Shown here: one piece after another, positions 21,561-32,740 of the stretch | How the letters are laid out: the number at the start of each line of letters is the position of its first letter | How positions within the stretch are numbered: position 1 is the first letter of the stretch | Origin: Anisus vortex | Lineage: Eukaryota > Mollusca > Gastropoda > Planorbidae | Length of the DNA: 64,000 bases | Assembly (NCBI GenBank): GCA_949126835.1 | Contig: OX421503.1 | Span: forward strand, 4,737,457-4,801,456 | Reading direction: 5' to 3' | Position numbers and translations under genes: made by a program | The notes under the pieces: generated by a model | What the model was told of the DNA's origin: nothing | Seen by the model: the letters and a program-made list of their open reading frames with translations, nothing else | The model's database searches: none

Positions 21561-22365
21561 TGTAAGACAATACATAATTAGCACGGGTGCAGTCTACACA
21601 AAGCTGATAAAATTAATTCATTAGATTTGCCGATTCTCAAGTAGTTTCTAATCACACTTTACAAACACACTTTTTTTGTTTCTTCTGTCTGTTTGTTAGT
21701 TTGCTTAGTGATTGCCGATTAAAAGTATATTTTAAAGAAGATAAAGATAGATACAATGATAAATGCTTTGGTGGTATGACAGATAGAGATGGGCATAGAC
21801 AAATTGATTACATAGATTCTGATAGATTAACAAAAGAGAAAGAGAGATAAATATATGGTTTAGGGAAGAAGATATACATTAAAGTATAAAAGCTATAATA
21901 TATTGCAAAATATTGTGATTTTTACAAATGAATTTACCAAAATTTAGTAGTGTTTCAATGTTTATTCCTTTGTAAGGCTAAAGGTCAGCAACTTGAAAAT
22001 TAAAACACCAACAATGTATTTATAGTGATACGGAGTCTATTGTCTACAAAATATTAATACAATCACAGTAAAACAGTCTTCCACCAAAGAAAAATAAGAA
22101 ATAATACTAATATTTGTATTACGCTGTTAACAAAATAATGTACAATCAGAGCCAGTTTGGGTATTTTTTATGCCTTACAAACTATATATTGATGAATATA
22201 CATATACTGGTCACTTTTAAAGCACAGCTGGTCCACCTTTAAACAAAGATCTTTCCGCAACATGATGTTGCTCTTTATTCATTGGGGTGTGGCCGATCAC
22301 CGTGAACAAATAAAACTGATGTCCATTTTGAACAAGTTTGTCCATCACATTTCGTAATATCATTT
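21561..22365. other. No feature recognised
   Basis: AT-rich with a small GATA-like patch at 21775-21860; nothing else supported. Confidence 0.35.
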
Positions 22366-22800
22366 TAATAATAATAATAATACTATTTGTATAGCTCTGC
22401 CAACAAACATAATGTTACCTCAGAGGGCATTTTAACATACAACTAAGAACACGGATATAATCTCTAGGCTAAGAAATATAAAGCTTATTGATAACTTAAA
22501 ACTTTACAAACATTGGACAAATCCAAGAAATGAATCATTAACCGACCTAACATATAAGTAAGACAGTAGTGGTCTAAAGCAATGTAAGGTAAATATTAAA
22601 ATAATTATTTTTTTTATTTCTTTTTGAAAGCTACAATAGAGCTTGTTGGCCCGAGTTGAACGGGAAGTAGATTCCACACCTTCGGACCGGATATTGAGAA
22701 GGCTTTAAGGCTAACGGTCTTCAGAGAGAAACGGGACACTTCCAGAAGCTTATTTTGCTTAAATAATATAGAGACCAGATTAGCTTTAAAAAATATTGTC
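22366..22800 (-). mobile_element. LINE 3' fragment, family B (FSISGPKVWNLLP type)
   Basis: The minus-strand frame contains LKAFSISGPKVWNLLPVQLG, the classic end of CR1-like LINE ORF2. A 3' untranslated region and an (ATT)n-type tail follow near 22366-22385. Related copies are at 32520, 49540 and 63300. It is 5' truncated. Confidence 0.8.
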
Positions 22801-23050
22801 AAATTATTCTTCGAGCTGTCATTGTGAAAAGAAATATTGCGGTATAAATAAGAGTATTATATAAGCCATATAACTTACATAATGCTTATATAATAGTATC
22901 ATAATATTGTTAAAAACGCACCAATAAAAAACAAATAAACAAGAAATTAAAAGTTACGTTGTTGAAATTACATAAAGCATAATCTCTAATGGCAGTGAAA
23001 GGCTATAGCAGAGGTCGGCCCAATTAGGCTCTTAGATTCCTGGTCTAGAC

Positions 23051-24302
23051 CAGGGGATGGCAAACTTGGCACGTAAAGTGATTTTCAATGGCATGCGAGA
23101 GACCTCCAAGAGGTGTTTTTTATTGATTAAAAAAAATGTTATGGTTCTAAATGAGGCAAACTGAATGTTGAAGCCGATGTTTCTGACTGACATAGCGACA
23201 CATTTAAGTAAGTTAAACTCGCATTTACAAGGACCATTAAAATGGGTTTGCATTTAAACTCGACATATCTTGCCCTGAAATCAATTTCAAAACATTTAAC
23301 TCCATGCACATCTCTATATTAAGACCTATATTAAGATTATATATTGGGCTTTTTCAGAAGTACATCAAAGCACTCAAAGTGGAGTTTTCTAATCAAAGGC
23401 AAGACTAAACTTTCAAATTGAGGGGCTTATCTTTTCATACATAACTGGTTTGATATTACTACAACCTTCTTAGATGTTTATCTTTTTTTTAAGTGGAGTG
23501 ATATTGGCGATGCATCAATGTGAATTTGCGTGCCCATTTAAGAAAAAAATCTGGAAGGAAGCTGCTAGGCATTCGCTCTTTTACTTTCAGCTTTCGGTTC
23601 AACTTACACTTGTGAACAGATTTTATCGGACATGAAAGCTGTTTTAATCATACAAAGAGGTCACCTACACTTGACCGCTCAGTAAATGGTATAGACTAAT
23701 TACATTTAAGTTTTTATGCTCATCTTCTTTAATTAAATATTAAACATAAAAATGTTCATATCATAAATTTAATAAATATAGCACTTATATTATGTAAATT
23801 CTGTAATTATTAATGTTTAAAATACAAGTATTTATATGTATATTTTCAAACATTACATTAACTATCCAGTTTGTATTATTACTACGCATCTATTGCGCTT
23901 AACGATAGTCTTATGGCTTTATTTACGTTCGATACACAAAAGGACGTCTCAGTTAAACTGAAATAAAAAAATAAATAACATTGGTAGGAGTTAGATCCTC
24001 ATCTTGACTAACAAATTATTATGTTTAGACAATAATTACCGTAAACGCTTAGTAATAAAATATTGTATTTGATATAAAAGCAATTAAAATTAATGATAAT
24101 CACAAACACGTTAATAAAATATAAAACGCATTAGCGATTTTCTCTATAAAAATCTCTTTGCTTTTGGCCGTTAAATTCATTTTTCTATGAAAATATTTTT
24201 TTAAAGTGTAACAGAGCAGGTTATCTTTAAGAGTGTTGGCACGCTCAATGATTTAGAAGTCATAGTTCGGCACACTGTTAGCAAAAGGTTGCCGACCTCC
24301 TG
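23051..24302 (+). mobile_element. hAT transposon copy with perfect target duplication
   Basis: The 1252-bp element runs from caggggatggcaaac to gttgccgacctcctg. The 8-bp gtctagac is present on both sides (23043-23050 and 24303-24310). The ends match the short GGTCGGCAACC MITEs, so those MITEs are probably its non-autonomous derivatives. The interior carries two recognisable pieces of hAT transposase (separate entry). Confidence 0.92.
23110..23685 (+). pseudogene. hAT transposase pseudogene, copy 2
   Basis: Two conserved blocks are readable. At 23180 it reads FLTDIATHLSKLNSHLQGP, then LKWVCI and a stop. At 23575 it reads ALLLSAFGSTYTCEQILSDM, then KAVLIIQRGHLHLTAQ and a stop. Both are hallmarks of hAT transposases of the ZBED/GTF2IRD2-like group: the 'I..HLN.LN..LQG' block and the C-terminal dimerisation block. 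Much of the protein between them is deleted and stops are present, so it is inactive. Confidence 0.85.
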
Positions 24303-24310
24303 GTCTAGAC

Positions 24311-24500
24311 AATAGACAACTATTATGTAGAGCTTAATAATTTTGGATTTACAATAAAACAATTTAATCACCAAGCCCTACTGTACATGTCCTGAAATTA
24401 ATTTATGCATTTATAACAAAAATAATATAATAACTGGTAAATAAAAAGACGGAGCAATTGTATATAAACAGCTAACTACCAGTTTATGCAAACACTTTTT
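24311..24500. other. No feature recognised
   Basis: Short AT-rich spacer. Confidence 0.35.
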
Positions 24501-24504
24501 AGGG

Positions 24505-24735
24505 ACACGGCAGTACGTATGGCTTGCGTGCCAAAGGTCCTGGGTTCGAATCAAGGTGAAGGCTAGAATTCGTTCCTCGGGCCTGGAGGGTGTCCATGAG
24601 TCTGCCCAGCTCTGATGGGTACCTGACTTTAGCTTGGGTAAATTAAATGCGGTTGGGCATTGTGCGGGCCACATAATCACATAGTATGCCGTGGCCAAAG
24701 TCACTGGTGATAGCTGCCCTAGTCCAGTGGCAACC
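24505..24735 (+). repeat. tRNA-derived SINE copy
   Basis: A B box (gggttcgaatc at about 24541) follows a tRNA-like head. The body contains gtctgcccagctctgatggg, ggttgggcattgtgcgggcc and tatgccgtggcc. It is one of the better-preserved copies. Confidence 0.8.
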
Positions 24736-25640
24736 ACGGCGCCTTGTTCTTAATTTGATCAAATATCACAACATCTACTTTGTGACTAAGTGATGAGCTA
24801 ACTTCAGAAAGAGTTCCGTGTGTAGAAAAAAAGAACCAATTTCATAGCCTTATTATTGTACTATGATTCATATATATACTATGACACATAGGTGGGATGA
24901 AGGGCTCCCGGGAGAGAACGACAGGTACTACCCTTTGCCATGACACCCTGTGAACCATTGGGGACCTACCTGACACCCAAACAGCTGTAGCATGTGCAGC
25001 CGAAACACCTCTATTAAAGACTTTGACTGGTAAAAGATAAAACAGATGATGGAAGTCAACGATTTTAACCCATGGTTATTCAGATTTGTGTAAAAACTGG
25101 GTATCTGCAGACGGCGTGGAGTAAACAATTAACAGATCAAAGGCATGCAAAGCGATTCCTAACTAACGGCGTGGTGGAGCGGGAAGAGCAGGGCATGACT
25201 CTCAGAACGCCTTTGGTCATCAACTGCATCCTGCCTCCACTCTTCCTCACTTAAATCAAAATCACGCACAAGTCATCCATCATTTTCACTCGTCAGGCAT
25301 TTTTGTAGACCTACTGCCATATACCATGAATGACATTTGCAATGTGCCGATGGACCAAGCGCCAAGACAACACAATGCTATCACTTACCCTATATCCTGT
25401 CTTTGCAGTCGCGTTCTTGCAATTTAATACGTTAACAGCGACATTAAAAAATAAAGAAAATATAGAATGAATAATGCTGCATTAAAATAATTATAATTAT
25501 AAAGTATCGTTTTGTCTCGGCGTTACTTTCAGACACTTTCAGTGCAGTCAAGTGTGTTTGACATAGTTGTGTCATTATCTGAAAAAAAAGAAAGTGTCCA
25601 AATGTGTGAATCCAGTTCAATTTCATGTCAACATATGTAA
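24736..25640. other. Downstream flank of the protease-like gene; no feature
   Basis: On the minus strand this is 3' of the protease-like gene, so part of it may be 3' untranslated region. I could not identify a polyadenylation signal with confidence. Confidence 0.35.
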
Positions 25641-25645
25641 TCACT

Positions 25646-26449
25646 CTACATTTTGTGATTGTGAATAATGACATTAGGGATTTCGGGAAAATCCTGTTCT
25701 CTTCCTTGTCCCGTAGCGTTTAAATTTCCCTTAATCCCTATGGAGTGGGTATGATCTGTGATATCACTATCCATGTACCCGATCCTCTCGAACCCGAGAA
25801 TCCACAGCACTGCCCCGCTGGAGCCTTTACACGTGGGTACGTTGTGAGAGAAGGACGTTCTCCTGCGGCCCGTCAAAGCTTCGGTCGTCTCAGCGTCAAT
25901 GAATTTCTCCGTGATTTGGCCGAAACTAACACGTTTGCCCATTCCGTGCGGGTGAGAAATCACCATCGCGAAATTTATTCTTTTTGAAGGAAAGCGATAT
26001 TTCAGGCATTGTTCTAACTCTCTGATGAGGCTCCTGGAATCGAGTATTCTCTGGTACAGGTCCAAGTCGTGCGTGGCACATTCTAGAATGCATCTGTCTG
26101 CGTCGACATCCTCTTTGAAAATTCCGAAGACATTCAAGTAGCTTGCATCTTCTCCCGTCTCGTCGTCGTCGAAGTCGATGTAGACTTTTGTCCGTTTCGC
26201 CGAAGGGTCATTTTGTACGACGTGAAGGGCAGTGGTCACCCTGATGATTCGGAAGTTCTTGACCGGATCTGTGCCTGGCTTGCTGCAGTCGTGGCACCGG
26301 CACTGTTTGAAGTTGTGTGCAGTTTCTGAGATGTAGAGGCTACCGCTCCCGACTGTGTCGATTCTATCGATTCCATCGCTTTGTGTGCTCACCTCAAGTT
26401 TGACTGTTAAACGCATCATTTCCTTTATGCACTGGAAGATCTCTGGATC
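25646..26449 (-). CDS. PA-clan (chymotrypsin-fold) protease-like gene, exon 3
   Basis: Final coding exon, 804 nt, residues 123-389 of a 389-residue product. Acceptor attatttag precedes 26449; stop TAG is at 25646-25648. Motifs suggest a serine-protease-like PA-clan domain. These are VTTALHVV (His198), ECATHDLDL (Asp250) and PTCKGSSGA (Ser333 in the G-x-S-G position). A VISHPHG loop lies before the last of these. Cysteines at 172, 174 and 177 form CxCxxC, with further pairs at 242/246 and 329. There is no signal peptide in the full protein, so a cytosolic or nuclear location is likely. From memory, the pattern THDLDL, SHPHG and C-x-GSSGA resembles an uncharacterised family widespread in marine and molluscan genomes. 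Substrate unknown. Catalytic activity is inferred from motif spacing only. Confidence 0.85.
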   Translation of the reverse strand, partial: DPEIFQCIKEMMRLTVKLEVSTQSDGIDRIDTVGSGSLYISETAHNFKQCRCHDCSKPGTDPVKNFRIIRVTTALHVVQNDPSAKRTKVYIDFDDDETGEDASYLNVFGIFKEDVDADRCILECATHDLDLYQRILDSRSLIRELEQCLKYRFPSKRINFAMVISHPHGMGKRVSFGQITEKFIDAETTEALTGRRRTSFSHNVPTCKGSSGAVLWILGFERIGYMDSDITDHTHSIGIKGNLNATGQGREQDFPEIPNVIIHNHKM

Positions 26450-27209
26450 CTAAATAATTATAGCAGTAAACAAAAACAAAAAACAGTAAGTTTATATAAC
26501 AATAACATGATATGAAAAAAAAAAACATTAGAAAACAATCAAACTAAGTTTCATTTGCATATTTCAAGTCAGTATGTGTCAGTTTTAAACACCTAATAAG
26601 TAACACGATTTTTATCTGTAATAAAATTAGCCTGGTTTTAGAAAATAAGTTTAAAAAAAAAAATGCGTTTGTGTATTATTTTCGTTATATCGTGCCACAA
26701 AGAAAGTTATCTATGTTTAGTATATATGAGTTGATTATATAGCTCTCCTGGACACACACGACTCTAATGTTAGATGATTCACATAAAACTTAGCTACCAT
26801 AAGTTAGACTGAATTGTGGCATAGTTCATGAGGACTGACATTCTTTTTTTATAAGTCAGGTAGTATACTACGTTTGATTATTTGACAATTCATTGTTTAG
26901 CATTATTGCGTATTAAAAAAAAAAGGTACCATAGGTTAAAAATGTTACTATACTAAGAATGTATTAAATGACTTCAATGTAAATATTACTTTCCAAATAA
27001 TGATAATATCATAAATGAATTCATTATTCTAACCCTAAATATGCTTAGGGTTAACGAATTCACAATTATTAGATAAGCTAATTAAACATACTGCTAATAA
27101 TATGGCTAATTGCGTAAATATGTAATTTTCATTGCAATAAAAGCAAAACGCTAAAATGGTGTTATTGAATCTATCTTAATATATACTATTCTAAGTTAAT
27201 AGTCTATAT
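26450..27209. other. Intron 2 of the protease-like gene, AT-rich
   Basis: No repeat or exon recognised until the MITE at 27210. Intron 2 as a whole spans 26450-27438. Confidence 0.5.
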
Positions 27210-27415
27210 CAGGGGTCGACAACTCACGGCACGCGTGTTACATTTGGCATGATGAGAGATTTTTAATGGCACGCAGAAAACCCACAAAAAGGCAATGCAT
27301 TCCTTTTCTACAAGAAATTTATTACTAGAGCCAAATACATTTTAGACTTTTGTCACGCTAAATCAATTAGAAATCCTACTTTGGCACACTTTCATCAAAA
27401 GTTTGCCGACCCCTG
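27210..27415. mobile_element. hAT-type MITE beside a splice donor
   Basis: The ends are caggggtcgacaactcacgg and tttgccgacccctg, with internal gcacgcgtg and tttggcacac motifs. It lies only 16 bases beyond the donor hexamer region of exon 2 (donor GT at 27438-27437), inside intron 2. Target-duplication remnants are weak (gtctatat/gtccatta). Confidence 0.8.
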
Positions 27416-27438
27416 GTCCATTATGTTAACTGGCGCAC

Positions 27439-27785
27439 CTGGGCATCTTTGGGCAAGTGCTCCATTCGGAATGCATGAGCTGGTACAAACTGAGCGTGCC
27501 CTCGATTTTTATCACAATTATCGAAGGCGTATCGGTTGCAGTAAAGTTTCTGGGCTTCCACCGACAGGCGCTTCCATCGCTTGTCTCTTTTGGCGTGACG
27601 ACAGACTCGTCTGTAGTGCATTTCCGAGATGTATGACGTATTCTTCGACTTTCTTCGTTTTCTGAATCTCTTACCCGAACGCTCAGAGTGGGCGCTTTTG
27701 AATTCCAGTAATTCACACTGCAGCTCGTTACATTCGGTGCACACATTTGACATGTCTTCAACGTATCGCTGAATTTCTAGTTCTC
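27439..27785 (-). CDS. PA-clan protease-like gene, exon 2 (basic N-terminal region)
   Basis: 347-nt internal exon with acceptor cttgtcatag (27795-27786) and donor CAG/GTGCGC (27438). Entered in phase 1 and left in phase 0, it joins exon 3 as HLPKDAQ then DPEIFQCIKE. It encodes residues 7-122. A Cys cluster (VCTECNELQC) is followed by a strongly basic stretch (SGKRFRKRRKSKN) and a second basic segment (RRVCRHAKRDKRWKRLS). The basic run could be a nuclear localisation signal or a nucleic-acid contact; no known domain is visible. The reading through the donor (VRQLT then a stop) shows why the exon must be spliced. Confidence 0.8.
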
Positions 27786-28120
27786 CTATGACAAGAAAAC
27801 ACAGGAAGAAGAGAAATAAGAAAACATGTAATCAAACTAAAGGATTAAGTAGGGGAAAGTGGGGATAAGTGATCTAGGGGTTTATGTGGTCCACCACCTC
27901 TACAGCCAAAATGAGACATCCAGTGCAGTTCAGCACAAAATGAAAAAAAACTCACTTATGCTGTTTCCTCTACATTAATTTTTATATTATATCAATTTAT
28001 ATGAAATTTAAATGTGATTGGGTAAGATTTCCCCACTCTCCCATAAGCGTTGACCTAATACTACCTAATAAGCTGGATAATTAACGTTATTTAAGTATGT
28101 TTCGTTTTTTGCATAATATA
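27786..28120. other. Intron 1 of the protease-like gene, no repeat recognised
   Basis: AT-rich intron part. Intron 1 spans 27786-29874 and holds the repeats listed next. Confidence 0.45.
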
Positions 28121-28124
28121 ATGA

Positions 28125-28590
28125 TTATACTTCTTCTTCTTCGTAATACTGTGGAGACCCCGTAGAACCGAGGAAAAAGTCCACAATTTAAATACACATA
28201 AAATAACATAGCAAACATAACATAGCAAACAACAGTTATATACAGATAAAAGAGTGTCACTTTAGGTTTTTGGACCAGCTCTTTAGTGACGATTTGAAGG
28301 CCGGAACTGTAGGGGCAGTGATGGAGGCCTTTGTCTAGGGTGTTCCACAGCCTAATAACTGACGGAAAAAAAGCAATGTTTGTAGACGTCGGTGCGTGCA
28401 TGTGGGACATGCAGCTTGAGCTGATGGCCTCGGGTAGAGCGGGACACTTTCTGCTTTCTGTTTGTTTGGGTCGAAAGGTCCACGTGGTCGTTGATGATTT
28501 TATAAATCATGGACACTTTGTCAATTGCTCTTCGTTGTTGTAGTGTTTCTAGGTGGAGTTTTGCTTATTACAAATTCGTTGAATAGCGCT
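28125..28590 (-). mobile_element. LINE 3' fragment, family C (FFPSVIRLWNTLD type)
   Basis: The minus-strand frame reads STNIAFFPSVIRLWNTLDKG and SSGLQIVTKELVQKPKV, then a conserved 3' region (cgtaatactgtggagacccc on the plus strand). Copies recur at 38633 and 58610. It lies in intron 1 of the protease-like gene. Confidence 0.75.
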
Positions 28591-28737
28591 TGTAAAACCA
28601 ACTTTAACAATAAAGATGTTATGTTAGTTATATAAAGTTTATGTCGCTAAATAAATCAATATTATCATTCAAAAATCGTTCTAAAAAACTGTGTAGGTGG
28701 CGCTGGGGATTTTTTAAAAAGTAACTAGTAAAGTAAA

Positions 28738-28925
28738 GTATTCACGGCAGACCAAAATGATCCGTAGGGCCAGTTTCTGTGGTCACGGTATGCTAGGGGA
28801 TTGTGTAACCACTAACCAGCCGCCTTACCTTTAGCCGAACTAATGTCAGGTACTCATGAGAGCTGGATAGACACAGGACCCGCGTACAATTCTAGCCTTC
28901 ACTAGATTCGAACCCACCATGGCCA
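28738..28925 (-). repeat. tRNA-derived SINE copy
   Basis: Body motifs cacggtatgctaggggattg and atgtcaggtactcatgagag, then gattcgaaccc as B box (read on the minus strand). Intron 1 of the protease-like gene. Confidence 0.7.
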
Positions 28926-29870
28926 CATATGAATTTATTAAACGATAGTGCAACAGCGGATTGGCAATAACTATGGTTAGATTTAGAGGTTATGTTTTGT
29001 AAAGATATTTCGATAAACCGAAGGACTAAGAGATCACAAGTAGTACAATTGTTATTTTAAAAACGTTTTATAGCAAACCTTTTCTTTCAGCAGTGTGTGA
29101 AGAAGCCTTGCAACCTGGACAAGAACTGTGCTCATTACTTCCATCAGACTGTGCTAAACTCACATATCATGAATATAACATGTATTAATAAACCAATGTT
29201 TATATAATATCTATAATATAATAAATAATACCATAATGACTTATTGATTGGTATGTACTGAATATAATTACACAAAGTTTTATTTTTAATTGTTTTAAAT
29301 ATGTTTAAAATGTTAGGATAATCAAATAGTAAAATAATAAAGGGGGGACGGGACAAGGGCAATAATCGATGTGCATAATAAGAACATGGCTATATAATAT
29401 AATAATGAGTAAGAATGCGTGAATGATTAGGGAATTCGGGTACAGGTTTGATCGGGTATACAAATACAGGCATAAGGATGGGACGATATATTAAAAGAAA
29501 AGAAGGCAAAAAATTAGATATCATTGAAAAAGACTAAAGTTATAACATTTTTTAAGTAAGTTGGGCTCGTTATTTGATAAATCGATCCGAATCTTTTGCT
29601 ACTCATGTCGACTTATTATGTTATTATTAATATTATGAAATTGTATTCGGTGAGTTGGTTATATCCTAGTAATTAATCTTAGAAACTGGAATTACTCATC
29701 AAGCGAAATAGAACTTTTAGAGTTTTCAGCCATTTCAGATAACCACAAATGGCAAATTAATATCTGAGCGGCGCCAAACAAATGTCCTAAAAAGGTCAAA
29801 ACTAATTGATAAACAAAAAATAAATATTTTGTAGAGGCAGATAGGGCATTTTTAAAAAGTTAAGAATTAC
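28926..29870. other. Intron 1 remainder, no feature recognised
   Basis: AT-rich sequence directly downstream (minus strand) of exon 1. Confidence 0.4.
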
Positions 29871-29874
29871 TTAC

Positions 29875-29893
29875 CAGTAGCGGATGGCTCCAT
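29875..29893 (-). CDS. PA-clan protease-like gene, exon 1 coding part with start codon
   Basis: ATG at 29893-29891 begins MEPSAT, followed by one base (G) and a strong donor GTAAGTAA (29874-29867). The phase (1) matches exon 2 exactly, giving GGA across the junction and the continuous N-terminus MEPSATGELEIQRYVEDM. The ATG context is aaagATGG, a good initiation context. Together exons 1-3 give 1170 nt, that is 389 residues plus stop, with no internal stop. The start is inferred from splice phase and context; an upstream non-coding exon may exist. Confidence 0.65.
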
Positions 29894-29974
29894 CTTTCAA
29901 GTCCTTTCTGACTTAAAAGTTTGACTTTTTTTTACGAACGTTCCTTCTAGATAGAATTTTATTACGTCCACTAG

Positions 29975-30082
29975 GACCAAAACTCCTGCAGGGCGGCAGG
30001 GATTGGTAGGCGGCAGGGACAGAACCCGCGACGCGTCGGTTGACAGTCCGATGAACTAACCGTAGGACCGGCCGGCCTCTTT
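29975..30082 (-). repeat. tRNA-like SINE head, second family
   Basis: agaacccgcgacgcgtcggt, ttgacagtccgatgaactaa and cgtaggaccggccgg form a tRNA-like module read on the minus strand. A related module lies at 20697-20790. It sits about 80 bp upstream of the protease-like gene's start codon. Confidence 0.55.
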
Positions 30083-30384
30083 TTAGTTGTAGTCTATCTA
30101 AAAATATAACAAATAGGAGATTATTCGCATTGAATAATATCTTAAATCTTTATTATCCTTTTTTATTTTTATTTCAGTTACTTAAAAGGTACACATCGAA
30201 AAATACAAGTTTATTTTTTTTGTCACTCTTTGGTCACATTCTGTATAATTATTTCTACAAAACAACAATAGCAAACATTTACCCGCTAATTATAAAAGCG
30301 AACTGAATCAGAAAATGAAAGGGCTCAACTATTACTGCTGATGTGATCAAGACTCTGTTCGTGGCAGTTATCTTCTGGTTTGGC

Positions 30385-30483
30385 CAAAGACTATAAAGAG
30401 ATGGAACGATTGCTTTAATATTAAAATTTCTGCTATTTGATGACTCGAATTACTTCTTGCGGTCCATCTTTTTATAGTCTTTG
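30385..30483. mobile_element. MITE family B, 99-bp deletion derivative
   Basis: caaagactataaagagatgg and ccatctttttatagtctttg are directly readable inverted ends with only about 60 bp between them. It keeps the family's tttctgctatttgatgactc motif. Confidence 0.8.
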
Positions 30484-30487
30484 ACTT

Positions 30488-30550
30488 GAACCACACACCA
30501 GGACTCGAACCCAGGTCCTTTGGTACGGTGATACGAGTGCGCTGAGTTTT
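30488..30550 (-). repeat. SINE head fragment
   Basis: ggactcgaacccaggtcctt (B box on the minus strand) followed by a partial A-box region. Confidence 0.5.
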
Positions 30551-31770
30551 CTAGTAAATAAAAAAAAGTCCTACTTTTAACTTGTAAATGATCGAAATAA
30601 GCTACCTATCAAGATCACCTGTCTATATAAATATTATAGACCTTCGCCAAAAAAAAAACTTTGTATATCCATTGATTTGTGAATAGTATGCCCCCCCCCA
30701 CCGAAAAAAAAAAGGAATAACCAAGAAATATCCACTATAACAACTCGCCATAACTCACACTCCTGCCTTTTATAATCAAGCAAAGATCAGTCTTCCTTGT
30801 ACTTAGACACACAGTTTAACGCTTATCTTAATTTTCAAGTTGAGATACTACTGACGATAAAGAAACGAGACTATTAGATGACATTGAAAATGACATTTAA
30901 AAAAAAAGATGTCCACTGTCGTCTCTACATTGTTTACAGAGAAGCCTTTAAGTTAGATAGCACTGTTAATATTTATTTTCCAGCTGTATTTATTCAATCG
31001 TATCTTTTCAAATTCCTACTTTCCTATGTTCAAAAGAACAGTTTGTTGTCAATAAAATTGTCCATTATTGAGAAAGCTGCTATTATGCTTGTTGGCAGCG
31101 CTATACAAATGTCATTATTATTATTATTCTGAGAAAAAAATTACTCTAACAAATAATACATTTCTATTATTAAACAAATTGGATACAAGCTAGTTGTTTC
31201 TAATAACCAAAACTGTAGGTTGCATGTTTATCTGGTTTGACTGTAGACTATTAGTTAACTCATTATTAGTCTTTATACGCTGAGAATATACATGCATCTG
31301 TGAATGTTTTAGAATTTAGAACGCAGGAACTGTATTTCGTCAATGTTAATACTTCGTTAATTATTTTAGTTTAGACTATAGATATATATATCAATACATT
31401 TGAAATTGTATTAAGTAAATAGTTAGATACATACGAGAGTAGGCTAAAAATATAATATAGTTCTAATGAAGTTATGTAGTCTACAATGTATAGAACTGTT
31501 TATATATGTATTGTTGTAACTCCAAAGTCCAAATCCTGATTCAAATTTTCAAACATTGCCAAACCGTCCACAAGGTTAAATGAAAAACTTCAGCGAAGTG
31601 TTTTTCAAAGAAACGAAATGTTGCTTTGTACAGAATTGGTAAACAAGTCGGCATTATGACGACGTCGTCTGCTTACTCATCTCGCCCCACCGCCTCCCCA
31701 CCTCGAAAATAATATAACGTCTGCTTTAAAAATAAAATGGCTTCTGCATCAGTTAGAAGATTAATAATGT
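30551..31770. other. Mostly unassigned; a LINE B tail
   Basis: 31078-31130 (gttggcagcgctatacaaat followed by ATT units) is the 3' tail of LINE family B. I recognise nothing else. Confidence 0.4.
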
Positions 31771-31777
31771 GTTTGCT

Positions 31778-31850
31778 CAGGGCCGGATTTAGGCATCACG
31801 AGGCCCTGGGCTTTTCCCCTTTGTAAAGCCCCTTGAATCCCACCAATATA
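31778..31850. repeat. hAT-type terminal fragment
   Basis: cagggccggatttaggcatc followed by gaggccctgggc resembles the left end of the element at 39367-39684. Confidence 0.4.
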
Positions 31851-31924
31851 GGGAATCAACAAATATCCAAATAAATAAAATACAAATTAGTAATGACAAT
31901 AGAAGTAGTAATTATGATATGCGA

Positions 31925-32330
31925 TACAAAAATGCTCAGATAAACATAAGGACAAAAAACACTTTTCTTTTCCCTTATGCTAGAACCAATACATATAAGG
32001 ACTCTTCTTCCCGAGTGGCATCCTGGCAAGGAATGGGTTGCCTGAACAAACCAGGAAAACCAGTAACTTAACATCATTTTAAAGATTAACAAAGATGCAA
32101 GACTAGACTCGGACCACGGATGAGCGTAGGATGCAATAGTCTTCTTTATAGATGGAGCGTCTGTAATGTATAAGATAAAATAAGATATCCAGGATAACCA
32201 GGAACTGAAGATCAATTAAAACACTAATAGAAATGCAAGACTAGACTCAAACCACAAAAAAAGGTAGGAGGCAATAATCTTCTTTATAGAAAGAGCGTCT
32301 GTAATATATTAATAAGATAAGATATATAAA
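31925..32330 (+). mobile_element. LINE 3' fragments, family A (tandem)
   Basis: A copy ending at about 32190 contains gagtggcatcctggcaagga, tgggttgcctgaacaaacca and a GATAAGATA tail. A partial second copy (32191-32330) follows with the same 3' end and another tail. Non-functional. Confidence 0.75.
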
Positions 32331-32519
32331 CTGTAAATTTCAGGCGGAGCCTCTTTGGACTTGGAGGCTCCGGATTTTAGCGTGGTTAGAGTATAGGTTA
32401 ATATGGCTGTAAGTATGTTGCTACAATTTTAAATTTTAAAAAAAGATGGTCATATGCAGACAGTAGAGTAGATCGTATTCGTGATAACTCTAAATTTCAT
32501 TTGGCTTTATGTTTTTCTA

Positions 32520-32740
32520 GTTTGAACCAGTAATATGTGTATAAACGATTTAGACCACTACTGTCGTAGCCTACTTATATGTTAGGTCAGTTAATGATTC
32601 CTTTCTTGGATTTGTCCAATGTTTGTAAAGTTTTAAATTATCAATAAGGTTTATTCTTAGCCTAGAGATTATATCCGTGTTCTTAGTTGTATGTTAAATG
32701 CCCTCTGAGCTTACATTATGTTTTGGAAGCGCTATACAAA

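Noticed and set aside
24505..24600. tRNA gene candidates at SINE heads
   Set aside because: The pol III boxes belong to a dispersed SINE family with a shared non-tRNA body; no intact cloverleaf was seen.
25380..25440. Possible minus-strand exon ending in GTAAGT near 25400 (reads NCKNATAKTGY)
   Set aside because: It is short, has no convincing acceptor and lies downstream of the protease-like stop; I could not link it in phase to any gene.
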